A DNA stretch of 64,000 nucleotides. Source: Mucilaginibacter sp. MD40. Lineage in GTDB: Bacteria > Bacteroidota > Bacteroidia > Sphingobacteriales > Sphingobacteriaceae. Location of the stretch: the NCBI RefSeq assembly GCF_002288635.1, contig NZ_NRSW01000001.1, positions 845,080 through 909,079 of the forward strand, read 5' to 3'. Of this stretch, positions 44,498 to 51,785 are shown in pieces. The translations under genes were made by a program, and so were the position numbers. The notes beneath the pieces are model-generated. The model was not told the origin of the DNA and made no database searches. It worked only from the letters and a program-made list of their open reading frames with translations. How positions within the stretch are numbered: position 1 is the first letter of the stretch; every line of letters begins with the position of its first letter.

Positions 44498-44569
44498 GGC
44501 CCGTTCGTCTAGGGGTTAGGACAGGAGATTTTCATTCTTCAAACAGGGGTTCGATTCCCCTACGGGCTA
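44498..44569 (+). tRNA. tRNA-Glu (anticodon TTC)
   Basis: The acceptor is GGCCCGT/ACGGGCT, the D-arm GTCTAGGGGTTAGGAC, the anticodon stem GGAGA/TCTTC with loop TTTTCAT (anticodon TTC), and the T-arm CAGGGGTTCGATTCCCCTA. The discriminator is A and CCA is not encoded. The integrase gene 250 bases downstream suggests that the 3' end of this tRNA is the attachment site of the element to its right. Confidence 0.95.
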
Positions 44570-44593
44570 CGGAAAACAATACCAAAAGATGCT

Positions 44594-44629
44594 AAAAGGC
44601 TGCAAATCAAAAGTTTGCAGCCTTTTTTT
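44594..44629 (+). terminator. Terminator after tRNA-Glu
   Basis: AAAAGGCTGCAAA and TTTGCAGCCTTTT form a 13-bp perfect stem with a seven-base loop and a T run. Confidence 0.92.
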
Positions 44630-44679
44630 ATTGCACCAAAGCACCATATTAGGCATCAAAACGCAACAAAAATGAGCGT

Positions 44680-44722
44680 AATTCGGTGCGTACTCAAATG
44701 GAAAATAACTACGCACCGAATT
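44680..44722. repeat. Perfect 13-bp inverted repeat between tRNA-Glu and integrase
   Basis: AATTCGGTGCGTA (44680-44692) and TACGCACCGAATT (44710-44722) are exact inverted arms with a 17-base spacer. It has no T tail, so it is not a typical terminator. Position between the attachment site and the integrase start suggests an integrase/excisionase binding site or integrase operator. Confidence 0.75.
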
Positions 44723-44819
44723 GCTTATAATTAATTGATTGTCAACCTGTTCAGCGAGTGAACATCTTGATAAAAGCAGGCTACAAACTTACTTTTGTTT
44801 AACTTTTAAGCTTGTAATT

Positions 44820-46040
44820 ATGAGTAATTTCCATCTGCTTTTCTACATCAGAAAGCAAAAAAACTACAAAGGGGGTGCAATGCCCATCTACATGCGCATC
44901 ACAGTTAGTGGCAAACGCGCGGATATATCCATAGGACGCGATTGTGATCCAATCAAATGGAACAACCATGCAGGACGTGCAATTGGCACCAAAGAAGAAA
45001 TTAAGGCACTTAACAATTACCTCGACAGCCTGCAAGCCAAACTTCGGAATGCACACCAAGTATTAATTGATACGAACCAGCAAGTAACAACCGAAAGCTT
45101 GCAGAATCAGTTCACAGGGAAGAACCAAAAAAGCCGTTTCCTGATGGCATTATTCAAAGAGCATAATGCTAAAGTTAAAGCATTAATCGGAAACGGTTTT
45201 GAGCCTAATACATTGAAAGGGTATAATACTTCTGTAAAACACCTTACTGGCTTTCTGCAAGAAAAATATGGTAAAACAGATATAGAGATCAGCCAATTAA
45301 ACCATTCTTTTATTACTGACTTTGATTTTTACTTGAAAGCTAATTGTAAAATTACCGGCGTATCTGCTGCTAAATACATTAAACATCTTAAAAAAATAGT
45401 TAATCATTGTCTTGCTAATGGCTGGCTAAAGCAAAATCCGTTCATCAATTTTAAATCAACTGCAAAGGCAAAAGAGCGCACTTATTTGACGCAACAAGAA
45501 TTGGATGCTATAACTAATAAAAAATTTGTTGTTGACCGTTTATCACAGGTGCGCGATGTTTTTGTGTTTTGTTGCTATACCGGATTATCTTATGCCGATG
45601 TTAAAAAACTAACGAGAAATGAGATTGGGACAGGCATGGACGGTGATAAATGGATATTCACAAGCAGGCAAAAAACAGATACATCTTCCCGCATACCACT
45701 GCTCCCAGTTGCTTTAGAAATGTTAGAGCGTTACCAGGATCATCCCCAATGTGAAAATAAAGGCCTGGTATTGCCTGTATTGAGCAATCAAAAAATGAAT
45801 GCCTATCTGAAAGAAATAGCAGACCTATCCAATGTATTTAAGCATTTAACATTTCACTTGGCCCGGCATACTTTCGCAACGACCGTAACTTTATCAAATA
45901 ATGTCCCTATAGAAACAGTTAGTAAGATGCTTGGCCACACGAATATAAAAACCACTCAGCACTACGCTAAGATATTAGACATGAAGGTCAGCAAGGACAT
46001 GGCATTGCTAAAAGAGAAATATAAAGCAGGGGCTTTTTAA
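44820..46040 (+). CDS. Tyrosine recombinase (integrase) of the tRNA-Glu element
   Basis: This protein has about 406 residues. I start at the ATG at 44820 (MSNFHLLFYIRKQKNYKG); an ATG at 44739 would add a segment unlike the family. It has an N-terminal arm-binding domain (about 1-85), a core-binding SAM-like domain (about 110-200) and a catalytic domain (about 210-400). The catalytic Arg is in CCYTGLSYADVKKL, the box HLARHTFATTVTLS gives H-x-x-R, MLGHTNIKTTQHYAKI gives the second His and the nucleophilic Tyr. All catalytic residues are present, so it should be active. Confidence 0.95.
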   Translation: MSNFHLLFYIRKQKNYKGGAMPIYMRITVSGKRADISIGRDCDPIKWNNHAGRAIGTKEEIKALNNYLDSLQAKLRNAHQVLIDTNQQVTTESLQNQFTGKNQKSRFLMALFKEHNAKVKALIGNGFEPNTLKGYNTSVKHLTGFLQEKYGKTDIEISQLNHSFITDFDFYLKANCKITGVSAAKYIKHLKKIVNHCLANGWLKQNPFINFKSTAKAKERTYLTQQELDAITNKKFVVDRLSQVRDVFVFCCYTGLSYADVKKLTRNEIGTGMDGDKWIFTSRQKTDTSSRIPLLPVALEMLERYQDHPQCENKGLVLPVLSNQKMNAYLKEIADLSNVFKHLTFHLARHTFATTVTLSNNVPIETVSKMLGHTNIKTTQHYAKILDMKVSKDMALLKEKYKAGAF

Positions 46041-46100
46041 TGCAGAAACAAGTAAATCAAAAAGAACAAAACATCAATTTACTAAAATAACTATATTTGT

Positions 46101-46370
46101 ATGAGAACACTATATCAAAGTATGAGCAGCACTACCGCAAGCCATGTACATTCAGTTTCGATCTTCGATCTATCAGAAGAAGAGTTGCGGGAAAGGGTGC
46201 GTTCCACCTCTGAAAAGATTAAACAGGAAGCTTTCGCAAAAAATAGCTACCTCACTTATTACGATCCATTAGTTTGCCCGGACACCACTTATACTGTACA
46301 TGAATATCGTGACAGGAAAGAACTGGTCAAACTGGAAAATGGCAAGGCTCGTTTTATTAAAATATTGTAG
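46101..46370 (+). CDS. Putative antitoxin partner of the zeta-like toxin
   Basis: This protein has up to 89 residues, mostly helical and charged (DLSEEELRERVRSTSEKIKQEAF) with a basic tail. It ends two bases before the zeta-like gene, so the two are co-translated. A TATATTTG -7 box at 46092-46099 touches the first ATG, so either the mRNA is leaderless or the real start is the ATG at 46122. No known antitoxin family is recognised; the role comes from position. Confidence 0.65.
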   Translation: MRTLYQSMSSTTASHVHSVSIFDLSEEELRERVRSTSEKIKQEAFAKNSYLTYYDPLVCPDTTYTVHEYRDRKELVKLENGKARFIKIL

Positions 46371-46372
46371 TC

Positions 46373-47050
46373 ATGCCAAAAGGAAACCCGCAATTAACAA
46401 TTGTCGGGGGGCCAAACGGGGCGGGTAAATCTACCTATAGTAGAGATTTATCGCCTAAGGGAGCCGTTGTTTTTGATGCAGACATCATAACAGCGCGTGT
46501 TGCTGCCCGTTTACCCCAAGACGTTCCCGTCGAAAGTATTCATTTTGCTGTGCAATCAATATTCCTTGACTTTGTAGAAGAAGCGATCAAGAAAAAACAG
46601 AATTTTACCATAGAAACGAATTTCAGGGATAATCAGTTGATGGATACTATATCCCGTTTCAAACAGAACGGCTATGATACCAGCATAATCTACATGACGC
46701 TTAATGATGTCGAACTTTCGATCGACCGTGTAAAACTTCGAGTGAGCACAGGCGGCCATTTTGTTGACGAGGCCAGCATTCGGTATAACTATGAGGAAGG
46801 ATTAAAGAATCTGGAGTACTTTTCTGGCCGGTTTGACAATCTTGAGATTATTGACGTTTCAAAAGGCCCCGGTGAATTAAAGTCCTTACTGAAAATTAAA
46901 CAGCAACGAATTATTTATCTAAACGACGATTTACCGTCAGCCGTTGAAGAAACAGTACTTAATATTGCCAATCGTTTTAACGATATTTCAAGGCGTGAAG
47001 AAAATGATAATGATGAAGAACAAGGCTGGGATTATAGTTTAGGACGGTAA
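46373..47050 (+). CDS. Zeta-toxin-family kinase
   Basis: This 225-residue P-loop kinase has Walker A VGGPNGAGKSTYSRDL (about 11-26), VVFDADIITARVAARL near 33 with the acidic substrate site, and FTIETNFRDNQLMDTI near 77 (the ET-F motif). The lid has Arg residues in SIDRVKLRVSTGGHFVDEASIRYNYE near 120-145. Zeta toxins phosphorylate UDP-N-acetylglucosamine and poison wall synthesis. This one is a short stand-alone form and may instead stabilise the element or act on another substrate. A terminator-like hairpin follows. Confidence 0.85.
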   Translation: MPKGNPQLTIVGGPNGAGKSTYSRDLSPKGAVVFDADIITARVAARLPQDVPVESIHFAVQSIFLDFVEEAIKKKQNFTIETNFRDNQLMDTISRFKQNGYDTSIIYMTLNDVELSIDRVKLRVSTGGHFVDEASIRYNYEEGLKNLEYFSGRFDNLEIIDVSKGPGELKSLLKIKQQRIIYLNDDLPSAVEETVLNIANRFNDISRREENDNDEEQGWDYSLGR

Positions 47051-47060
47051 GCCATTCATG

Positions 47061-47110
47061 AAAAGCTGTTTTTCACATTTGGCAATGCTGCAATTGTAAA
47101 AACAGCTTTT
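47061..47110 (+). terminator. Hairpin after the zeta-like gene
   Basis: AAAAGCTGTTTTT and AAAAACAGCTTTT are exact 13-base inverted arms with a 24-base loop, 11 bases past the stop. It ends in TTTT, so it is probably a terminator. Confidence 0.65.
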
Positions 47111-47207
47111 CCTTGCCCACAGGCTAACGTTCGCTATGCTCACGACAGCCTTTTTGTCACCCCACCGTTATTACATTCGTTTTTTCACCCTTTCGCGAAT
47201 TTAGGCC

Positions 47208-47294
47208 AAACCGGGATGAAAATTCAAGGGCATGTAAATGGGCGAAAGTGTTTTTTTTTCAGCGGCCGCCCACCCTTGAGTTTTCACCCGGTTT
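47208..47294. repeat. Long imperfect inverted repeat (cruciform or structured RNA)
   Basis: The left arm 47208-47230 (AAACCGGG, A, TGAAAA, T/C, TCAAGGG) pairs with 47273-47294 over about 22 positions with one bulge and one mismatch. A nested stem TGGGCG/CGCCCA (47239-47244, 47267-47272) lies inside. The rest of the 302-base gap between 47050 and 47353 shows no gene. It could be a replication, transfer or recombination site, or a non-coding RNA. Confidence 0.65.
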
Positions 47295-47352
47295 AACTCA
47301 GTTGTTGCTCAAGTTGAAAAAATGAAATGCTTTGTTCAATCCTATTGCAACT

Positions 47353-48054
47353 TTAATTTATTTGTAATCGAGCCCAGTCGTTGACCTGGCTATTCAGTTT
47401 TTCCGGATCCATTCCGGGAAAGTTTATGCTGGCATATTCCCTAAACGCTGCTTGTGTTTCCGGCTGTTCCCATTCCATCACCGTTAATAACAGCATCGGC
47501 CATTGTTTGGTTTCTTTCATAAAACCATAGATGGTCAAATAAGGCGGAGCATAGTAAAATGAATGCTCAATCAGTTTATCATACAAATCTTTATTAAACG
47601 AGCTTTTCAAGTCCCGGACAGCATCGAAGGCGATCACATTTTTGCTGCCATGCAGCATAATATCTCCCAGGGCAGGCATACCCTCATCCCAGAAGAAGGT
47701 ATGCAGGTAATTGATAAATCCGCTTTCCATTTCGTCACACAGGTCTCTACTGAAATTGGCATATTCCTTTTTAAATAGTTCCAATGAAAAGTCGTCGGGG
47801 TGCCTGTTAGTAATGAATTTAATGACTTCGGTTTCCTTTTTGATAACATCCAGCAGGTCTGGCCCTTTTCGGATACTGGTTCCTGGAATGGTCAGTAAAT
47901 ACCGCTCTTTGGACAATAACTCGAAATAATAACTTTTAAAAAAGTGCGTCTTTCGCTCATAAGTTACCTGCACATATAGCGGATGCGTTGTTACCCCATG
48001 AAAGTAGACCTGCTTGAGCCGGTCATTGAAATAGGTTTTAAAAGAGATCTTCAA
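47353..48054 (-). CDS. Hypothetical protein of the mobile element
   Basis: This 233-residue soluble protein has a beta-rich start (MKISFKTYFNDRLKQVYFHG, THPLYVQVTYERKTHFFKSYY) that distantly recalls arm-binding domains of Bacteroidota integrases. The rest is helical (FITNRHPDDFSLELFKKEYANF, AFREYASINFPGMDPEKLNSQV). There are no catalytic recombinase motifs. It is transcribed divergently from the HTH gene at 48359. No family recognised; probably a regulator or accessory protein. Confidence 0.65.
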   Translation of the reverse strand: MKISFKTYFNDRLKQVYFHGVTTHPLYVQVTYERKTHFFKSYYFELLSKERYLLTIPGTSIRKGPDLLDVIKKETEVIKFITNRHPDDFSLELFKKEYANFSRDLCDEMESGFINYLHTFFWDEGMPALGDIMLHGSKNVIAFDAVRDLKSSFNKDLYDKLIEHSFYYAPPYLTIYGFMKETKQWPMLLLTVMEWEQPETQAAFREYASINFPGMDPEKLNSQVNDWARLQIN

Positions 48055-48358
48055 TTTTTTTACTTTTTTTAAAATTATTTTCAGTGGCTTTTAGCGGTTT
48101 TTGATTTGCTGCAAAAATTTATTTGCTCTTCCCGTCGCATAATCATCTCGATCGGTATTAAATCAAATGGAAATAAATGCATTGCAAATATATTATAAGT
48201 TTTGATGTATTTTAAATTATCAAAACAAATTTTTACATTTGCTTTGGTTGCAAAACCGGCTGATCTTCTATAATCCCTAATCTGGGAGCTTACCCATGCC
48301 TTTTCGTGCATGGAGGAATATCAAACTATAATTTATTCATGTACTAAACAACTATTTT
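48055..48358. other. Divergent intergenic region in the mobile element
   Basis: This 304-base AT-rich gap must hold the promoters of the hypothetical gene (minus) and the HTH gene (plus). I see no strong palindrome and no small gene with a convincing start. Confidence 0.4.
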
Positions 48359-48622
48359 ATGAATGTGGACCTGTTATCAAAGGAAGATTTAAAAATCTTC
48401 AAAACCGAATTACTGAACGAGATCAAAGAAATAATCAAGCCTGGCACCGGGCAATCCAAACAATGGCTCAAAAGTGCAGAGGTCCGGAAGATGCTGAGCA
48501 TCTCTCCCGGTACCTTGCAGAACCTGCGGATCAATGGAACATTGCGCTATACGAAGATCGGCGGGATGATGTATTACAAGCTGGAGGATATTACCAAAAT
48601 ACTAGAAGGGAACGAGCGCTAA
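48359..48622 (+). CDS. Excisionase-like helix-turn-helix protein
   Basis: This 87-residue protein has an N-terminal helix and then a MerR/Xis-type HTH (QWLKSAEVRKMLSISPGTLQNLRINGTLRYTKIGGMMYYKLEDI, about 35-78). This is the HTH_17 form used as excisionases and regulators in Bacteroidota integrative elements. Its stop overlaps the ATG of the next gene (TAATG), so they are coupled. Confidence 0.82.
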   Translation: MNVDLLSKEDLKIFKTELLNEIKEIIKPGTGQSKQWLKSAEVRKMLSISPGTLQNLRINGTLRYTKIGGMMYYKLEDITKILEGNER

Positions 48623-48927
48623 TGCAAACCAAAATAAACCTCGCCTTTGCGGATTACAGCAGGCTGATCAGGCGTATGGGAAAAGACCATCGACTTTCCA
48701 GTACGCATATCAGCTTATGCGCTGCCTTGTTCGCTGCCTGGCAAAAAAGCGGCTATGCCAATCCTTTTGGCATTACCCGCAAACAACTGATGGTGTATTC
48801 CAAGATTGCTTCGGTGGCAACCTATCACAAGTGCATTCGTGAATTGGATGAACATGGGTATATCCGTTACCAACCAAGTTTCAGCCCTAAACAGGAGAGC
48901 CTTGTTTACTGGCCGGAGGCCACCTGA
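48622..48927 (+). CDS. Winged-helix-like regulator of the mobile element
   Basis: This protein has about 101 residues, starting at the ATG overlapping the previous stop; a longer frame back to 48310 overlaps the HTH gene and is not used. SSTHISLCAALFAAWQ, FGITRKQLMVYSKIASVATYHKCIRELDEHGYIRY looks like a winged helix of the type found in element-borne regulators or replication-control proteins. Exact role unknown. Confidence 0.75.
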   Translation: MQTKINLAFADYSRLIRRMGKDHRLSSTHISLCAALFAAWQKSGYANPFGITRKQLMVYSKIASVATYHKCIRELDEHGYIRYQPSFSPKQESLVYWPEAT

Positions 48928-49336
48928 TGTACAGCCAGGCAGAATTTACAGTATACCAGCACATTCAAAGTTCGATGCGAATCTATTCAATGCAAACAAG
49001 TTCGCATCGAACGCCGGGCGTTGACAATTGCTATACTGAGAGCAATTCCCCGCTCAGGCTCTGTAACACTATATCAAGTAAAGAAACAGATTCTAATTAA
49101 TTTTTATGACAGGACAGAACAAGTTACCAAAATTCATAAGTCCTTTTTTCGGAGGAAAAAAGGAGCAAGCGGAAGCTGGGCGGAGCCCTGCTTTGCTTGC
49201 CCTACGCTATCGCTACGGGGGTTTTTCGTATCCTCCGGGGATACTCACAGCCGTTTTTAACACCAAAACAAAAGGAAAAAGAATACTTTTTGGTATCCTG
49301 TGTGTCGGGATATGATGACAACATAATGAAATTGGA
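48928..49336. other. Candidate transfer origin (oriT) region
   Basis: This 409-base gap before the mobilisation genes is packed with inverted repeats. These are GTTCGATGCGAA/TTCGCATCGAAC (48970-48981, 49001-49012), AATTGCT/AGCAATT (49026-49032, 49041-49047), TCCTTTTTTC/GAAAAAAGGA with a four-base loop (49141-49164), and GCAAGC/GCTTGC (49165-49170, 49195-49200). In related elements oriT lies just upstream of bfmA-type genes. Short open frames in this region are not convincing genes. Confidence 0.55.
48970..49012. repeat. Perfect 12-bp inverted repeat
   Basis: GTTCGATGCGAA and TTCGCATCGAAC are exact inverted arms with a 19-base spacer, starting 43 bases after the regulator gene. There is no T tail. 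A protein-binding site or part of oriT. Confidence 0.7.
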
Positions 49337-49888
49337 ATGGAAGATATTAATGTCAAATCAGTACGCTATCCAGAAGTAACGGACCAGAAGTTTGAAAAGA
49401 TCGCCATTAAACTGGGAAGGACAAAGCGCAAGGTCTTTATACAAATGGTGGATTATTTCTATAAAAGCAAGAAGGATCCGTTGGACCTGAATGATGAACT
49501 CCTCAAAAACACGTTGATGAAGAACCACCAGCAGTATGTTGGTTTCATCAAAATGCAGGAACAAATGCTGCTGGTTCCAATTAAGTCTTTGATGGAAAAA
49601 TTAGGTGAATCCCAGCGCCAGATCATCGACCGATTTAATACAGCGGTACTCCATCATAATGTAGATGTGTTGAATAATCAGCAAGCCCTGGCAGCCATGA
49701 TGGGAGAAATTGCGCGGCTCATGGAAACGATATTAAGCAGTCAAACGGACAAAGAAACGCTGAAAGTGAAGTTTCTCTCCATACTTGAGGCATATATCAA
49801 AGCCCGGGAAGCATTTACGATGATGACAGCAGCAAGGGAGAAAGAAGAACTCATTGCCACCACCAAAAAACAAGTGACTTTATTATAA
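49337..49888 (+). CDS. BfmA/BtgA-family mobilisation accessory protein
   Basis: This 183-residue protein has an N-terminal ribbon-helix-helix-like segment (SVRYPEVTDQKFEKIAIKLGRTKRKVFIQMVDYFY, about 8-42) and then a long helical region (KNHQQYVGFIKMQEQMLLVPIKSLMEKLGESQRQIIDRF). This is the layout of BfmA/BtgA proteins, which bind oriT and help the relaxase nick. It is directly upstream of the relaxase-type gene (14-base gap). Confidence 0.85.
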   Translation: MEDINVKSVRYPEVTDQKFEKIAIKLGRTKRKVFIQMVDYFYKSKKDPLDLNDELLKNTLMKNHQQYVGFIKMQEQMLLVPIKSLMEKLGESQRQIIDRFNTAVLHHNVDVLNNQQALAAMMGEIARLMETILSSQTDKETLKVKFLSILEAYIKAREAFTMMTAAREKEELIATTKKQVTLL

Positions 49889-49902
49889 AAACTCGCCGAC
49901 TA

Positions 49903-50817
49903 ATGTTCATCAATATAAGTGATAGTAAAGAAGCTGCCAATAAAGGCAGCAGCGGCGTTCTGGTGCAATACCTGGAAAAAGAGAACCGGCTGAATAAGAA
50001 AAGCGAACCTGAATATTGGTTCAACGGCCAGCAAATAAAGGTAGACCCCTACGAGGTAATGAAAACACTAGACGGGAATATTGCCAAATTAGGCAAAGCA
50101 GATGCTAAATTCTTTCTGGTCAATATCAGCCCCAGCCAGAAAGAAATTGCGTTTCTAAAGGAGCAATATGGTGAAGAAGGCGCGAAAGCGCAGCTCAAAG
50201 GATTTGCCGTAAGGGTGATGGATGCATATGCGCAGAACTTTAAGCGCGATGGCATCAAAAGTCACGAGGATCTGGTATGGTTCGCCAAGCTTGAAAACCA
50301 CCGTTATTACACGCATAAAGAACCCGAAGTTAAACAAGGCATCAAAAAACGTGGTGACCGCAAGGAAGGCGAACAAATGCACGTGCAAGTCATCGTTAGC
50401 CGGAAGGACCGAACCAATTCGATTAAGCTCAGTCCGATGAATACTTCGCGCGGCAAAAATGAGGAACATTCCAAAAAGATGGGACAGTTTGACCGGCTGG
50501 CATTTAAGCAAAGCGGGGAAAGCTTTTTTGATGAACTATTTGAATTTGACAGAGGGTTAAAAGAAACGATGGCGTATGCCAATACAAAAAAAAATGGCAG
50601 CCTGGAAGACAGGATAAAAATGGAAACCCTAGAAACCGAAACGGCTGAGCCGCATGCCTTGAATGAACGGGAAAACACTCTTGGTCATCATCAGTCTACA
50701 CCTCTGGCTTCGTTGTTTGACTACGCTGGGCCTATTGGAATTAGTATCGCAGATGATGTAGATGACGAAGCGGTTTATGGCAAGAATCGGCACAGGAATA
50801 AAAGCCGGGGGCGTTAA
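49903..50817 (+). CDS. Mobilisation protein, DUF5712/MobB-type relaxase
   Basis: This 304-residue protein starts MFINISDSKEAANKGSSGVLVQYLEKENR. The segment EDLVWFAKLENHRYYTHKEPEV near 125, then GEQMHVQVIVSRKDRTNSIKLSP near 155, contains the H-x-Q-V-I-V-type metal/catalytic strand of HUH-like relaxases. The form matches DUF5712 proteins of Bacteroidota mobilizable elements. No coupling protein or type IV secretion genes are present, so transfer must use a helper element. Confidence 0.82.
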   Translation: MFINISDSKEAANKGSSGVLVQYLEKENRLNKKSEPEYWFNGQQIKVDPYEVMKTLDGNIAKLGKADAKFFLVNISPSQKEIAFLKEQYGEEGAKAQLKGFAVRVMDAYAQNFKRDGIKSHEDLVWFAKLENHRYYTHKEPEVKQGIKKRGDRKEGEQMHVQVIVSRKDRTNSIKLSPMNTSRGKNEEHSKKMGQFDRLAFKQSGESFFDELFEFDRGLKETMAYANTKKNGSLEDRIKMETLETETAEPHALNERENTLGHHQSTPLASLFDYAGPIGISIADDVDDEAVYGKNRHRNKSRGR

Positions 50818-50913
50818 TTCTTAAAAAAAATCTTGACTCTCGACGGTTTTATCCAGTTGATATTATAAATACATCATATTAAGTTCTATTTAGTGAGATA
50901 GAATCACTCTATA

Positions 50914-50931
50914 ATATGATTTAAATCATAT
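50914..50931. promoter_or_regulatory. FNR/Crp-type palindrome upstream of the DUF1858/DUF2249 operon
   Basis: ATATGATTTAAATCATAT is a perfect 18-bp palindrome with the TGAT-N4-ATCA core of Crp/Fnr-family (DNR/NnrR-like) sites. It lies 33 bases upstream of the ATG at 50964. The 14-bp core recurs upstream of the nos operon. Confidence 0.75.
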
Positions 50932-50963
50932 AAACATTTAAACCACATACGCATTTTTGCGTG

Positions 50964-51785
50964 ATGGAACTTACAATTAACCCGCAAACAAAGATCAGCC
51001 AGTTGCTTGAAATTGACCGTGACCTGGTGATCAAGACGCTGATCGGTTTGAATAAAAAATTTTCAAGACTTAAAAACCCCTTGCTGCGGAATCTATTGGT
51101 TAAAAGGGTTAGCATTGCCGATGCCTGCAAAATATCAAATACTGAGATCGCGGATTTTATGTGGAGCATGAAGCAGATCGGGTTCAAAGTAACTGATGAC
51201 ACTTCCGTTGAAAATAATATAGCCGTGCTGACTGCTGCTTTCCAGGAGCCTTTGGATTACCTTGAACTTGATGTACGTCCTGTATTGGCACAGGATAAAG
51301 ACCCGCTAAAAGAAATATTAGCGGCTATAAAAAAACTCGAAGAAGGTCAGGGACTGAAACTCGTCAATGCCTTCGAGCCCCTGCCATTGATCCATTTGCT
51401 GGTAGACAAAGGATTTTCCTTCCGTGTGGAACATCCCGAACCAAACCTGGTCATAGCTTATTTTAGCAAAGCAGGATCTATCGCGGATGAAACGGTTACC
51501 ATTCCTTTAACAGTCCCGGCAGCTGATAATGACCAATTCGACCGGCTGTTGAAAAGATTTGACGAACACCGAATTATTTTTCTTGATGTTCGACATCTGG
51601 AGATGCCAAAACCTATGCTGGCCATCCTGGAGCAAACACCGAGCCTGGTTGCGGGAAGCGCCCTGTTTGTGTATCACAAAAAGATACCGGTATACCTGCT
51701 GCCGGAATTGGAGAAACAAGGATTGACCTATGTCTTTAAAACAATCGGGCCTGCCGATATCAACATGCTGATCTATAAAAAATGA
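50964..51785 (+). CDS. DUF1858-DUF2249 protein
   Basis: This protein has about 273 residues. The frame opens with a GTG directly before the ATG at 50964; I use the ATG. The N-terminal 65 residues (ELTINPQTKISQLLEIDRDL, then RNLLVKRVSIADACKISN) match DUF1858, related to the ScdA N-domain. Two DUF2249-like modules follow (LDYLELDVRPVLAQDKDPL near 92; LKLVNAFEPLPLIHLLVDKGFSF near 132) with a further alpha/beta part. Such proteins cluster with NO-response and haem-copper genes. Its stop overlaps the next ATG by four bases. Function not established. Confidence 0.75.
   Translation: MELTINPQTKISQLLEIDRDLVIKTLIGLNKKFSRLKNPLLRNLLVKRVSIADACKISNTEIADFMWSMKQIGFKVTDDTSVENNIAVLTAAFQEPLDYLELDVRPVLAQDKDPLKEILAAIKKLEEGQGLKLVNAFEPLPLIHLLVDKGFSFRVEHPEPNLVIAYFSKAGSIADETVTIPLTVPAADNDQFDRLLKRFDEHRIIFLDVRHLEMPKPMLAILEQTPSLVAGSALFVYHKKIPVYLLPELEKQGLTYVFKTIGPADINMLIYKK

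Noticed and set aside
48310..48621. Long N-terminal extension of the regulator gene starting at 48310
   Set aside because: It overlaps the excisionase-like gene in another frame, and its sequence is unlike any domain; the ATG at 48622 overlaps the previous stop as usual for coupled genes.
49021..49336. Several short plus-strand frames (60-79 codons) between regulator and mobilisation genes
   Set aside because: They overlap each other in different frames inside a hairpin-rich region and match no family.
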